Origin: an uncultured Clostridia bacterium
GTDB lineage: Bacteria; Bacillota; Clostridia; TANB77; CAG-508
Length of the DNA: 33,415 nucleotides
Direction: 5' to 3'
NCBI GenBank assembly: GCA_944393395.1
Contig: CALYAB010000014.1
Coordinates: 1 to 33,415, forward strand
Below are positions 14,893 through 23,776 of the stretch, in pieces. The position numbers and the translations under genes are program-made. How positions within the stretch are numbered: the stretch's first letter is position 1; every line of letters begins with the position of its first letter. The notes below the pieces were generated by a model. That model saw only the letters and a list, made by a program, of their open reading frames with translations, did not search any database and was not told where the DNA came from.

Positions 14893-15348
14893 ATGAAATG
14901 TTCAAAATGTAAAAAAGAATGTTTAGAAAGCGAATTAGAAAATGGTGTTTGTAAAGATTGTATGAATAAAGCACAAAACAATTTAATTAAACCAGTTGTC
15001 ATCTCTGTTATAATTTCAGTAATTTTAAGCTTATCAATTGTAGCGTGGACAAATAATAGAACTAAACTATCAGATTTTAAAATAGAATCATTTAACATGA
15101 ATACTGAAACTTCAAATACTTCTTCAAATTACGAAGGAGCTGGAAAAATAACTTGCTCTGATACAAACACAGATTATATTGTGTTATTAGAAGAAATAAA
15201 CACAACTACGAATGAAATAGATTATGGATATGTTGTTGTCCATAATGGAGAAGGAGAATTTGCTACATATGATTCAACATATTTAGGTACAACAGAAAAG
15301 CCAGAATATGAATTTAATATTTTAGGTTTTAGAAGTTTTAAGAAATAA
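14893..15348 (+). CDS. Zinc-ribbon, single-membrane-pass moron protein
   Basis: 151 residues. The start at ATG 14893 is chosen because AAGGGGG lies 8 bp upstream; the earlier in-frame ATG at 14887 is too close. The N-terminus is a four-Cys ribbon (C3, C6, C11, C21/C24: MKCSKCKKEC and VCKDC), then a membrane helix (about 36-54, VVISVIISVILSLSIVAW), then a Thr/Asn-rich extracellular domain of about 95 residues. It sits between tape measure and distal tail genes, with its own promoter and strong terminator, so it is a moron that can be expressed from the prophage. The function is unknown; a surface or exclusion role is only a guess. Confidence 0.75.
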   Translation: MKCSKCKKECLESELENGVCKDCMNKAQNNLIKPVVISVIISVILSLSIVAWTNNRTKLSDFKIESFNMNTETSNTSSNYEGAGKITCSDTNTDYIVLLEEINTTTNEIDYGYVVVHNGEGEFATYDSTYLGTTEKPEYEFNILGFRSFKK

Positions 15349-15361
15349 TCTAGAACGTTAA

Positions 15362-15396
15362 AACACATTACAGAAATGTAGTGTGTTTTTGTTTTT
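15362..15396 (+). terminator. Terminator of the moron gene
   Basis: AACACATTAC (15362-15371) and GTAGTGTGTT (15378-15387) pair over 10 bp with one T-G, followed by TTTGTTTTTT. It begins 13 bp after the stop of the moron. Confidence 0.85.
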
Positions 15397-15426
15397 TAAA
15401 GATAGTTTAAAAGTTATCAAAAATAA

Positions 15427-15479
15427 CCCTTAAAGTGTTTTGAAACAAGCTCTTAAAATCAAATTTAAGGGCTTTTTAT
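15427..15479 (+). terminator. Second terminator with a competing upstream strand (possible attenuator)
   Basis: AAGCTCTTAAA (15447-15457) pairs with TTTAAGGGCTT (15464-15474), followed by TTT and an AT-rich stretch. The upstream CCCTTAAA (15427-15434) is perfectly complementary to TTTAAGGG (15464-15471), so pairing with it would break the terminator. The two folds exclude each other just before the distal tail gene. Confidence 0.5.
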
Positions 15480-15524
15480 TTTGCCTTAATATACTTTTAT
15501 ATGTTAAAAATTGGAGGAAAATCA

Positions 15525-16380
15525 ATGGTTAGAGAATTTAAACTGGTAAACGAAAAAGGACAAGAATATTCATTAATGGATATATACAATCATTGTCTAT
15601 TAACAGATCCGTCTCGGACTAGGGTATAGTTATACAACAGAATACGAACAATTAGGAAACACATTTGTAACTAATTTAAGAAAATTTGAGCAAGGTCAGA
15701 TTTCTGGAACCGCAAATTTTTTATGTTATGATAACTATAAAAATTTAGTTGATTTCATAGAAAAGTCTAAAAATTTAAGATTTGCATATAAAATTCCATA
15801 CCAAAGTGAATCAAAAGAATATTTCAAAGATGTTCAAATACAAAGTTTAACTAAAACTCAAAAACAGACAAACGGAGTAATATCAGAAACCATCACATTT
15901 GATTGTCTTTCTCTATGGTATGAAAAGAATACATTCATACATAGCATAGAGCCAAAAAGTAACGAACTTAGATGGGATTTTAGATGGGATAGCAGATTTG
16001 CAGATTACAACACAAGAAGTTTGCAATATATAAATAATGGACATGTTGAATCTCCAATTTTAGTAGAAATAAGCGGAGAAGTAGTTAATCCAAAATTACA
16101 ATTATATGTTGAAGGGGAGCTTTATCAAGAAGTTCCCTTTACTGTTGAGATAGCTGAACATGAAAAACTATTATACGGTACTAAAGAGAATGACTTTTAT
16201 TTAAATAGACAAAAAACAGATGGAACATTAGAAAGTTTGTTTAGTCTGGAAGTTCTAAATTTTGCAAATGACAATGTAATGAGATTGCCAAAGGACAAGT
16301 CTTGTGAAGTAAGACTTATAGCAGATAATGAAATATTAAATGCTAAAGTAACTATATTTGCTTATTATAAAGCTGTATAG
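15525..16380 (+). CDS. Distal tail protein (Dit), in two frames joined by +1 recoding at CGG
   Basis: ATG 15525 follows GGAGG. The first 30 codons give MVREFKLVNEKGQEYSLMDI… to LTDPS, then codon 31 is CGG (15615-15617) and the zero frame ends at TAG 15624-15626. Skipping the C gives LTDPS-GLGYSYTTEYEQLGNTFV, the hallmark segment of siphovirus Dit proteins. The 284-residue product then has the normal length and continues through RKFEQGQISGTANF, DCLSLWYEK and the galectin-like C-terminal part (NNGHVESPILVEISGE). Dit is needed to build the baseplate, so a real loss would leave the phage tailless. No internal start is needed if recoding occurs. Confidence 0.85.
15615..15618 (+). other. CGGA +1 recoding site 2 (distal tail protein)
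   Basis: Zero frame reads TCT CGG ACT AGG GTA TAG. Dropping the C reads TCT GGA CTA GGG TAT, giving S-G-L-G-Y as conserved in Dit proteins. Confidence 0.75.
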
Positions 16381-16391
16381 GGGGTGCAAAA

Positions 16392-18062
16392 ATGAATGAA
16401 ATGACGATAAGTTTTAATGGGCAGAATTATACGGCAAAATATAATGAACAAACTGGATATTACGAAGTAAATATAAATGCTCTAGAGACAGGTGGAATAT
16501 ATACAGCAGATATTGAGTTTACTGACTTGTTAGGACAAAGTTATAAAGATACACAAGTAATACAAGTATTTGCAAAAGAAAAGATAAAAATAGAGACAAA
16601 TAAAGTGTTTATGTGGATTTTTGACTATAAAGATTTTGCAGTTAAAGACATAGTGGAAATAGCAGATTATGAAATTAACATTGATGAAGAAACAAATGCA
16701 AATTCTACAATAAAGTTACTAAAGAAAACAACAGCAAAAGCAAGAGATATAGTAGCAATGAAAAAGAATAATAGTGTAGTTTATTGGGGAATTGTAGATA
16801 ACATACAAAACGAAGATGGAAAACGATTGTATGAATATACTTTGAAATATATAACAAATATGTTCGATGAGAAAGTAGCTTTAGCAAGAAATGTGACAGA
16901 AATAGAGGAAAGAACTTATGTAATAAAATCCGCTCTAGACGCAACTAAAGTGTTGGATGTAATGGGACAATCTACAGAAAACGAAGGAAATGTGCAAATA
17001 TGGGGAAACAATGATACTGTTGCACAAAAGTTTAATGTTATAAAGCAGAGCGATGGAACTTATAAAATACAGAATACAAACAGCGAAAAATATTTGACAG
17101 TACAGGCTGGGAACTATCAAAATTCAACAAATATTTTTCAATATTCAAATTTAGGAAACGATCAACAGAAATTTGAAATAATAAGAGCAAGCGACGGATA
17201 TTTTAGAATACGATGTGCTGGAAATAGCAATTATAGTATAGATGTAGCGGGTGGTAATGTAGCAGAAGGAACTAATGTACAAATTTATAACAATAACACA
17301 ACACTTGCACAAAAATGGATTTTTCAAAAACTTGAAGAAGAAATAATAAGAAATGAAGGGATAGAAGATTTTATTGCAAAAGCAATAGAGGATAATTTTG
17401 TAAACAGTGAAGACACATTAACAAACAGACAGTATCTAGATATAAGAGTAAAAACACATACAAAATTACAAACAACAGTAAGTAATGCTGAAGATAATCT
17501 ATACAATCTACATACGTGGATGAGTAATTGTACACAGCTATACAATATAAAGTTTACATTTTATATAGAAAACAAGAAATTAGTAATGGAAATAGAAAAC
17601 AAATCTTTAGATAAAGAATTAATAGATGTTAATGCACAACCTATTTCGAGCTATACAGAAGTTTTTGATACAGACATAGTAAGTAAAGTAGAAGTTTCTA
17701 CAAATACGCATACATATTACTTGTATTTGCTCAATGATAGAACAACTACAACAGATGCAACAAACGAGAACAGAGCAGAAGGAAGAACAGAGAGAGTATT
17801 TACAGCAAATTATGAAGATGCAGAACAAAAAGCTTTAGATCAAATAACAGCTAATAGATATAATCACAACATTACGTTTAAATACTTTAACAGATACATT
17901 GAAGTAGGAACACCGATTGCGATAAAAACAAAAGAGTCTTTAATTTACGATACTTATATATCTGCAATAAAGATAACGCAAGAAAAGTTTGTTGAGTATA
18001 CTTGCGGAAATATAAGAACTAAACTTATTGATAAATTAAAAAAAGAAAGGAGAAACAAATAA
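16392..18062 (+). CDS. Baseplate hub / tail-associated protein with inserted ricin-type lectin domain
   Basis: 556 residues. Residues 1-60 form an immunoglobulin-like domain (ISFNGQNYTAKYNEQTGYYEV). The hub begins around FMWIFDYKDFAV (73-84) and resumes after about 315 (EGIEDFIAKAIEDNFVNSEDTLTNRQYLDI) to the end, as in siphovirus gp18/ORF48-like proteins. Inserted at about 174-313 is a three-lobed beta-trefoil with the repeats AQKF (211-214), QQKF (258-261) and AQKW (306-309), the QxW/QxF signature of ricin-type lectins. The lectin probably binds cell-wall sugar. A 1-bp overlap couples it to the next gene. No peptidase motif is visible. Confidence 0.85.
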   Translation: MNEMTISFNGQNYTAKYNEQTGYYEVNINALETGGIYTADIEFTDLLGQSYKDTQVIQVFAKEKIKIETNKVFMWIFDYKDFAVKDIVEIADYEINIDEETNANSTIKLLKKTTAKARDIVAMKKNNSVVYWGIVDNIQNEDGKRLYEYTLKYITNMFDEKVALARNVTEIEERTYVIKSALDATKVLDVMGQSTENEGNVQIWGNNDTVAQKFNVIKQSDGTYKIQNTNSEKYLTVQAGNYQNSTNIFQYSNLGNDQQKFEIIRASDGYFRIRCAGNSNYSIDVAGGNVAEGTNVQIYNNNTTLAQKWIFQKLEEEIIRNEGIEDFIAKAIEDNFVNSEDTLTNRQYLDIRVKTHTKLQTTVSNAEDNLYNLHTWMSNCTQLYNIKFTFYIENKKLVMEIENKSLDKELIDVNAQPISSYTEVFDTDIVSKVEVSTNTHTYYLYLLNDRTTTTDATNENRAEGRTERVFTANYEDAEQKALDQITANRYNHNITFKYFNRYIEVGTPIAIKTKESLIYDTYISAIKITQEKFVEYTCGNIRTKLIDKLKKERRNK

Positions 18063-18997
18063 TGTTAAAAGGACATGTTTTTAAAGAGCAGGTATTTGGA
18101 AATCAAATCTTTGCTCTTTTTATTAATACATTTCTAAATAGTGCAAATGGAGTAAGTAACGATTATAAAAACGGAATGCAAGTTACATACAATAATAGTA
18201 CTTTAACAATACAAAGCGGGGCTGTATGCATACAAGGAAGATTTTTAGAAGAAGATACTAGCACAGACATTGTAGCAGGAACAGATACGGCATATTGTAA
18301 ACTAGTAATAGAAATAGACTTAGATAAACAAAATACAGAAGAAGAACTTGTACAAGCTACATATAAAATAGTAAAAAGTACATCTGGATATCCGGCTTTA
18401 ACACAAAGTAATATAGTAGAAAACAATTCGGGTGTTTATCAATTTGAACTGGCTAGGTTTAGAACAAGTTTAAATGGGATAACAGATTTTGAAGACAGAA
18501 GGACATTTCTAGATTTTAATAGTATATATGCAAAAATAAAAAGTGATTATGAAGCTGTTTTAGAAGAGCTAGAAGAAGAATTAGCAAATGTTCAAGACGG
18601 TTCTGCTTACGTGCTAAAAACACAAATGGAAGGTGTAAAAAAAGGTAAAGTAGTTTATGAAAATGAAGACGGTACAGCCTCTACAATAAATATTACAGAA
18701 AATATTTTTGATTATAAAGAAGCAGAAATAGAATATCGAATCGATGTTGATACACAAGATACAACATTCGGTTCTAAAACGATTCCGCTTGTAGAGAGTG
18801 GACAAAAAAGCAATCTGAACGACGATTATATAGGAAGTATATACTACTATACTTACGGAACACAATTAACAATAACAAATAATAAGATAGAGTTCTATGG
18901 AAATAGAGTTTTAACACAAGGAACAGGAGGCAGATTTACAATATCTAATACGCCAGCTATAAAAATTACAAAAATAACACTTATTAAAGACTTTTAA
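18062..18997 (+). CDS. Baseplate appendage protein (upper baseplate / receptor-binding class)
   Basis: 311 residues. The start overlaps the previous stop (TAATG) behind AAAGGAG. The first 140 residues, with NTFLNSANGVSNDYKNGMQVTYNNSTLTIQSGAVCIQGRFLEED, match the N-terminal module shared by many clostridial phage appendage proteins that sit just after the hub. A coiled-coil linker (FNSIYAKIKSDYEAVLEELEEELANV, about 153-178) leads to a C-terminal beta-rich domain. It probably contacts the host surface; the exact receptor is unknown. Confidence 0.75.
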   Translation: MLKGHVFKEQVFGNQIFALFINTFLNSANGVSNDYKNGMQVTYNNSTLTIQSGAVCIQGRFLEEDTSTDIVAGTDTAYCKLVIEIDLDKQNTEEELVQATYKIVKSTSGYPALTQSNIVENNSGVYQFELARFRTSLNGITDFEDRRTFLDFNSIYAKIKSDYEAVLEELEEELANVQDGSAYVLKTQMEGVKKGKVVYENEDGTASTINITENIFDYKEAEIEYRIDVDTQDTTFGSKTIPLVESGQKSNLNDDYIGSIYYYTYGTQLTITNNKIEFYGNRVLTQGTGGRFTISNTPAIKITKITLIKDF

Positions 18998-19011
18998 TTT
19001 GGAGGGATATT

Positions 19012-19183
19012 ATGCCAAATAAAATAGTAGAAAAGATACTAGAGCCAAGCAAGATATATGTTCGGTTCTAGTTTTTTGTTAAAAATAAAAGCAACAAGAT
19101 ATTTAACGTATGACGAAGTTAAAACAAAAACTTACAATCAAATAAAAGAGAACTTTACGTATAGCGAAATGAAAGGAGAATGA
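19012..19183 (+). CDS. 56-residue tail-region protein, in two frames joined by +1 recoding at CGG
   Basis: ATG 19012 follows GGAGG. The zero frame codes MPNKIVEKILEPSKIYV, then codon 18 is CGG (19063-19065), TTC, TAG. Skipping the C gives V-GSSFLLKIKATRYLTYDEV and then KTKTYNQIKENFTYSEMKGE, stopping at TGA 19181-19183. The gene lies in the position of the small XkdX-like and similar proteins of clostridial tail operons, and its pattern SKIYVGS.FLLK fits that class. The function is unknown. The frame is easily overlooked because each half is short. Confidence 0.7.
19063..19066 (+). other. CGGT +1 recoding site 3 (small tail-region protein)
   Basis: Zero frame reads GTT CGG TTC TAG, stopping two codons after CGG. 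Dropping the C reads GTT GGT TCT AGT, giving V-G-S-S. Confidence 0.7.
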
Positions 19184-19185
19184 GA

Positions 19186-21540
19186 ATGGCTACAACAGAA
19201 AATGGAACATATTACCCAGATGATTACACTAAAAAGGCAGATGTGCCAGGCGACATGAAAAAAATGGCGGAAAGTATAGATGCTAATAAAGTGCAGAAAA
19301 TCGAAGGGAAAGGACTAAGCACAAATGACTTTACAAATGAGTACAAACAAAAATTAGATGGCTTAGAAAACTATGATGACACAGACATAAAAAAAGATAT
19401 ATCTGACATAAAAGAAGAACAAGAAAATCAAAATGAAAAAATAGAAACTAATACTACAAAAAATAAAGAACAAGACGAGTTAATATCTAAACTAAAAAGT
19501 GCATTAATAAACGTAGAAACAGAAGAAGCAAAGAGTTTGCATATAGAAGATGCAAGCGAGGTACCAGCACAGCTAAAAGTAATGGGAAATCAAGAACAAA
19601 AGACAAGAGAAGGGTATAATTTATTAGAAAATACAGCTGTAACCCAAACAATAAATGGTATTACTTTTACAGTAAATGATGATGGAACTGTTACTGTAAA
19701 TGGAACTGCAACAGCACAGGCAGTTTTAAAAATAAATCAAACATTAATTTTAGAAAATGGAAATTATAAATTAAATGGATGTCCAGAAGGAGGCAGTTCT
19801 AGTACATATAGATTTAGACTTTATAGAACTAATACAAATGCTATTCCAGATATAGGAAGTGGAGCATTTTTTGAAATAACTGAAAATATAAAGTTTAATT
19901 ATTTAGACATGGCAATTGAAGAAGGTACTAAAATTTCAAATCTTGTATTTAAACCTATGATTATCAAAGGCACTGAAGAAAAACTTTATGAACCATATGG
20001 AGCAATGCCTTCTCCAGATTATTCAAGCGAAATAAAATGTTTAGGAAGTAATAAAAATTTATTTGATGAAGACAATTATATAGAAAACTTAACAATAAAT
20101 ACAGATGGAACATTTAAAGATGATAGTAGTTTTAAAATTATAAAAATACCTGTTAAATCAAATACAGTGTATACACTTTCTAGAAGTGCAGTTGAAGAAT
20201 CAACAGCAAATATTGTATACGGAACAAGTGACGTTGAGCCTTCCGCAAATGCAACATGTACTTATAAGATTCTACGCTATAATATAACAGAAATACAAAT
20301 AGAAACAACAGAAAACACAAAATATATATGCATAAGAAAAACAAAAGCAAATACAGACTATAGGCTATTTGTAGATTTTAAAATCGAAGAAGGAGACACA
20401 GCAACAAGTTATTCTCCATTTGGACAAGGTAGTACTAAGATAAGTAAGATTAATAATTTAAGTAATTTTTCAACTTTAGCAAATGGATTAAGTTCAGGGA
20501 CGTATTATGGTCTAACATTTGAAATGCTTAATAAATTTTCTTGTAAAATCTCGGGAAAACCAAGTGCTAATGAGTTAAGATTTGGAAATACATATAACTC
20601 AAAAAATATTTTAATTTCTCTTGAACAAGGAAAACATTATAAAGTTAAAAATTCTTTTAATAATGTAAGTGAAATTACTTTAGTAAACTCAAAAAATAAT
20701 ACTTATAGATTAGTTTATGTTGCAAATAAGGGTGAAATTCCTTTGCAAGAAGGAGATGATGGTATTTCTTCTGTAAGACTATATCTAGATACTAATACAA
20801 CATATGATAATGAAATTGTAACTTGCTTAATTTACACACAAGAAGATGATGACTTTATACCAGAGCAAACAGATTACATATTAAACATACAACAAGAAAT
20901 GCTAGAAGGAGATTACTTTGTAAAAGAAGCAGATGGCTGGAAAGAAGTGCATAATTATTTACAAAGAAGCATTAAGGAAGATATAATAAATGCTACTATG
21001 AGCGGTAGTGGTAGATATATTGTTATAGGATCCATAATAGCAAATACAGCATTAATTCCAAATGCAAATGAAATTCCTAGATTATTTTCTAATATTTCAC
21101 CAGCTTGCAGTTACAATACTTTAGTAAATACAAATGATATTGATTATGGAATAACAATTTCAACATCTGGTAGTTTATGTATAATAAACAAAGATTGGAC
21201 CACTTTAGATGAATACAAAAACAAATTAAGTAATGATGACTTTTACTACTATTATTGTTTAGCAACCCCAACAAAACTACCTTGTACTTCCGAACAAAGT
21301 GCAGTACTAGACGAACTAAACAATCTAAACTTATTCGACGGCGTAAACAACATAATAACAGCAGAAAATATAGCATTGTTAAAATTAAAATATGTAGCAG
21401 ATACAAAAACATATGTAGATAAAGAAATATCTGATATAAAAGAACAATTAAATACAATTAATGAATTGTTAAGTACAACAGCAACTAGTTCTTTATTATT
21501 AGATAATTTACAGAATGACCTAGAAAGCGAGGTGATGTAA
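19186..21540 (+). CDS. Tail fibre / host-recognition protein
   Basis: 784 residues from ATG 19186, chosen because AAAGGAG lies 7 bp upstream; ATG 19180 is too close. The N-terminus (MATTENGTYYPDDYTKKADVPGDMKKMAESID) is the tail-attachment module of clostridial fibres. A coiled coil (about 60-105) follows. Several beta-sandwich domains each begin with an NLL/NLF motif and GTVTVNGTATAQ-type strands (about 145-280, 285-415, 420-560). A C-terminal coiled coil (ADTKTYVDKEISDIKEQLNTINELL) may trimerise the fibre. The repeated modules probably bind wall carbohydrates. Confidence 0.8.
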   Translation: MATTENGTYYPDDYTKKADVPGDMKKMAESIDANKVQKIEGKGLSTNDFTNEYKQKLDGLENYDDTDIKKDISDIKEEQENQNEKIETNTTKNKEQDELISKLKSALINVETEEAKSLHIEDASEVPAQLKVMGNQEQKTREGYNLLENTAVTQTINGITFTVNDDGTVTVNGTATAQAVLKINQTLILENGNYKLNGCPEGGSSSTYRFRLYRTNTNAIPDIGSGAFFEITENIKFNYLDMAIEEGTKISNLVFKPMIIKGTEEKLYEPYGAMPSPDYSSEIKCLGSNKNLFDEDNYIENLTINTDGTFKDDSSFKIIKIPVKSNTVYTLSRSAVEESTANIVYGTSDVEPSANATCTYKILRYNITEIQIETTENTKYICIRKTKANTDYRLFVDFKIEEGDTATSYSPFGQGSTKISKINNLSNFSTLANGLSSGTYYGLTFEMLNKFSCKISGKPSANELRFGNTYNSKNILISLEQGKHYKVKNSFNNVSEITLVNSKNNTYRLVYVANKGEIPLQEGDDGISSVRLYLDTNTTYDNEIVTCLIYTQEDDDFIPEQTDYILNIQQEMLEGDYFVKEADGWKEVHNYLQRSIKEDIINATMSGSGRYIVIGSIIANTALIPNANEIPRLFSNISPACSYNTLVNTNDIDYGITISTSGSLCIINKDWTTLDEYKNKLSNDDFYYYYCLATPTKLPCTSEQSAVLDELNNLNLFDGVNNIITAENIALLKLKYVADTKTYVDKEISDIKEQLNTINELLSTTATSSLLLDNLQNDLESEVM

Positions 21541-21541
21541 C

Positions 21542-21787
21542 ATGAATATAGCAACACTTTTAGAAAATTTAATTACTAAAAAATATTACGAAAACAAAGC
21601 AGAAATACAAAACAAACTAGATGTATTTTATGCAATGTCTAAAATTTCTGATGAAGAATACACAACATTAACATTAAAAGTAGAAGAAATGTACAAAACT
21701 GTAGAAGATACAGAAAATGTTGAAAATGTAGAAAATACAGAAGAAACTGTTGAAAACACAGAAGAAGCTACAGAAAGTGAGGACTAA
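21542..21787 (+). CDS. Small acidic protein of the fibre-lysis junction
   Basis: 81 residues, starting right after the fibre stop behind GAGGTGATG. The N-terminal part (IATLLENLITKKYYENKAEIQNKLDVFYAMSKISDEEYTTLTLKVEEMY, helical) resembles the short proteins coded between fibre and holin genes in Firmicutes phages (XkdX neighbours). The tail is a Glu/Thr/Asn low-complexity run with a repeated VENTEE unit. The function is unknown. Confidence 0.7.
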   Translation: MNIATLLENLITKKYYENKAEIQNKLDVFYAMSKISDEEYTTLTLKVEEMYKTVEDTENVENVENTEETVENTEEATESED

Positions 21788-21788
21788 G

Positions 21789-22082
21789 ATGGAAAAAGAA
21801 GAAAATTTTGAAATACAGGTCCTTACAAGACTGGCAGTAATAGAAAGCAAATTAGATAATTACAAGAAAATAGAAGATATATGTTATAGAGGATATAATA
21901 ATTCAAAAGAGAATACAAAAGATATAAGTAATTTAAAAGAGAAGGTGGCCAATATAGAAAAAGATGTAGAAGGCATTAAGGACCAACCACGTCAACGTTG
22001 GTTTAACCTCATAGGAACGATATTGTCTGTTGTAGTAACAGCAATAGTAACCTTTATGCTAGTAAAAATGGGATTAAAATAG
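21789..22082 (+). CDS. XhlA-like lysis-associated membrane protein
   Basis: 97 residues from ATG 21789 (GAGG 6 bp upstream; an earlier in-frame ATG at 21750 lies in the previous gene and is unlikely). An N-terminal helical domain (VLTRLAVIESKLDNYKKIED) and a coiled coil (KDISNLKEKVANIEKDVEGIKDQ) lead to a C-terminal membrane helix (LIGTILSVVVTAIVTFMLV, about 73-92). This is the layout of the hemolysin XhlA family, which works with holin in lysis. It starts one base after the previous stop. Confidence 0.75.
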   Translation: MEKEENFEIQVLTRLAVIESKLDNYKKIEDICYRGYNNSKENTKDISNLKEKVANIEKDVEGIKDQPRQRWFNLIGTILSVVVTAIVTFMLVKMGLK

Positions 22083-22097
22083 AAGGAGGAAAGTAAG

Positions 22098-22382
22098 ATG
22101 ACAGTAGAAATGTTTTTAGCGTTACTGCTTGGTTTTTCTGTACTAGCAAGTTTAGTAACAGAAGCAATTAAAAAGTTATTTAGTGCAGACGGAAATATAA
22201 CAGCTTTTATAGTATCGATTATAGTTGGTTTAGCAGGAACATTAATTTATTATCAGTTGTGTAGCATAGATTTCACATTTAATAATGTAATCTATGCTAT
22301 TTTAATGGGCTTAGCTTCTAGTCTAGTTTCTCAATTAGGCTATGACAAAATCAAAGAAGCTATACAAAAATTCTTAATTTAG
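22098..22382 (+). CDS. Holin
   Basis: 94 residues after AGGAGGAAAG. Three hydrophobic helices are visible (about 4-24, 34-55 and 64-84), with short charged turns (EAIKKLFSADGN; SIDFTFNN) and a basic C-terminus (DKIKEAIQKF). Length, hydrophobicity and position directly before the endolysin support holin; the exact holin family is not identified. Confidence 0.8.
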   Translation: MTVEMFLALLLGFSVLASLVTEAIKKLFSADGNITAFIVSIIVGLAGTLIYYQLCSIDFTFNNVIYAILMGLASSLVSQLGYDKIKEAIQKFLI

Positions 22383-22393
22383 GAGGTGAGAAC

Positions 22394-23740
22394 ATGAAAA
22401 ATATAAAGTACAAAATATTAGCAATAATAGTAGTTATCTTGTGTTGCTTAGGGATTTATTTTGGATTTTCAAACAGAGAAGAAACAACAGAAATAGTAGC
22501 AGAAGAAAATATACAAACTTATGAGATGACAGAAGAAGAAATACAAGAATTACCTTCTACAGAAATAAAAGAGCAAACAGAAGAGCAAGAAAATGCACAA
22601 GAGCAAGAAGTAGAAGACGAGAGCTTTGAACTACAGGGAGAAATAGCCTACGAAGGGGATAGAGCAAATACCTGGAATGTAGAATTGGGAGACTACATAG
22701 GATTAACTTATTATTCTCAAATAGACTCTAGATGGTCTAATCATATGTATAGTTCTGTTGGGAATACTTCTCAAACAATTGGAACATCAGGCTGTGGACC
22801 AACCTCAGCAGCTATGGTGGTAACAGCTACAAGAGGAGCTATAACACCAGACAGAATGGGAGACCTATTCGTTCAATATGGTTATAGAAGTTCTAACAAC
22901 GGAACATATTGGTCAGCTTTTAGAGCAGTAGCAGATGAGTTTGACATTGGATATCAAGAAACGTCTAGTTTAGATACAGCTGTAGATTTAGTAAGAAATA
23001 ATAACTATGTTATAGTAAGCTGTGGAAATGGTTTGTTCACGACAGGTGGGCATTTTATAGTTATAGTTGGAATAGAAGGCGACACATTAAAAATTTATGA
23101 TCCATATTTGTATTCTGGAAAATTTGATACAAGCACAAGACGAGGAAAAGTAACAGTTAGTGGAAATACTGTGTATTGCAGTATAAGCAATTTTAGAAAC
23201 TATGCAAACTATAAAGGATTTTTTGCATACAAACATGACGGCAATGTACAAGAAAACACAGGAACAGTAACAGTTTCTGGTTATACAAGATATGTTAATA
23301 CTTCTAGCAAAAATCTAAATGTTAGAAGTTCTCCAGGGGGAAGTATAATTGGAAGCTTAAGAAAAGGTACAGCAGTAACAGTAACAGCAACAAATGGTAG
23401 CTGGAGCAGAATTACAAGTCCAGTAAGTGGCTGGGTAAGTTCTAATTATTTAGGTTCTTATACAACTTCTAGTTCTACAGCATATGGAACAGGAAAATAC
23501 AAAGTGACAGGAGTAAGTAGAAATAGTGTATTATGCGTAAGGACAGGACCAAGTACAAGATATAGTAGAAAAACATATAGACAGCTTAGTGCTAACGCTA
23601 GAGCTCAAAACAGAGCAAATGGAAACTACTATGCTAACGGATATAAAAACGGTGTAGTATTTACAGTATCTAGAATAAGCGGAAATTGGGGCTTGACACC
23701 CTCTGGCTGGGTATGTTTAGATTATTGTACAAAACAATAA
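22394..23740 (+). CDS. Endolysin: membrane-anchored C39-like peptidase with two SH3b domains
   Basis: 448 residues after AGGAGGTG. An N-terminal membrane helix (about 6-26) and an acidic linker (30-80) precede a papain-like C39-type peptidase (about 102-265). Its catalytic triad candidates are C134 (TSGCGPTS), H220 (GGHFIVI) and D236 (IYDPY). An SH3b domain follows (about 278-350, LNVRSSPGGSIIGSLRKG … GWVSSNYL), then a second one with an insertion (358-448, VLCVRTGPSTRYS … GWVCLDYC). It cleaves peptidoglycan peptides. An N-terminal membrane anchor instead of a plain cytoplasmic start suggests export by the host, as in signal-arrest lysins. Confidence 0.9.
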   Translation: MKNIKYKILAIIVVILCCLGIYFGFSNREETTEIVAEENIQTYEMTEEEIQELPSTEIKEQTEEQENAQEQEVEDESFELQGEIAYEGDRANTWNVELGDYIGLTYYSQIDSRWSNHMYSSVGNTSQTIGTSGCGPTSAAMVVTATRGAITPDRMGDLFVQYGYRSSNNGTYWSAFRAVADEFDIGYQETSSLDTAVDLVRNNNYVIVSCGNGLFTTGGHFIVIVGIEGDTLKIYDPYLYSGKFDTSTRRGKVTVSGNTVYCSISNFRNYANYKGFFAYKHDGNVQENTGTVTVSGYTRYVNTSSKNLNVRSSPGGSIIGSLRKGTAVTVTATNGSWSRITSPVSGWVSSNYLGSYTTSSSTAYGTGKYKVTGVSRNSVLCVRTGPSTRYSRKTYRQLSANARAQNRANGNYYANGYKNGVVFTVSRISGNWGLTPSGWVCLDYCTKQ

Positions 23741-23745
23741 ATAAA

Positions 23746-23776
23746 AAAGCTAGATTTTCCTAGTCTAGCTTTATTG
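23746..23776 (+). terminator. Terminator of the late operon
   Basis: AAAGCTAGA (23746-23754) and TCTAGCTTT (23764-23772) form a 9-bp perfect stem just after the endolysin stop, followed by ATT. It overlaps the next promoter by a few bases. Confidence 0.7.

Noticed and set aside
15018..21557. Many Leu/Phe-rich minus-strand frames opposite the late genes
   Set aside because: They are antisense reflections of Lys/Glu-rich genes, lack ribosome binding sites and fit no family.
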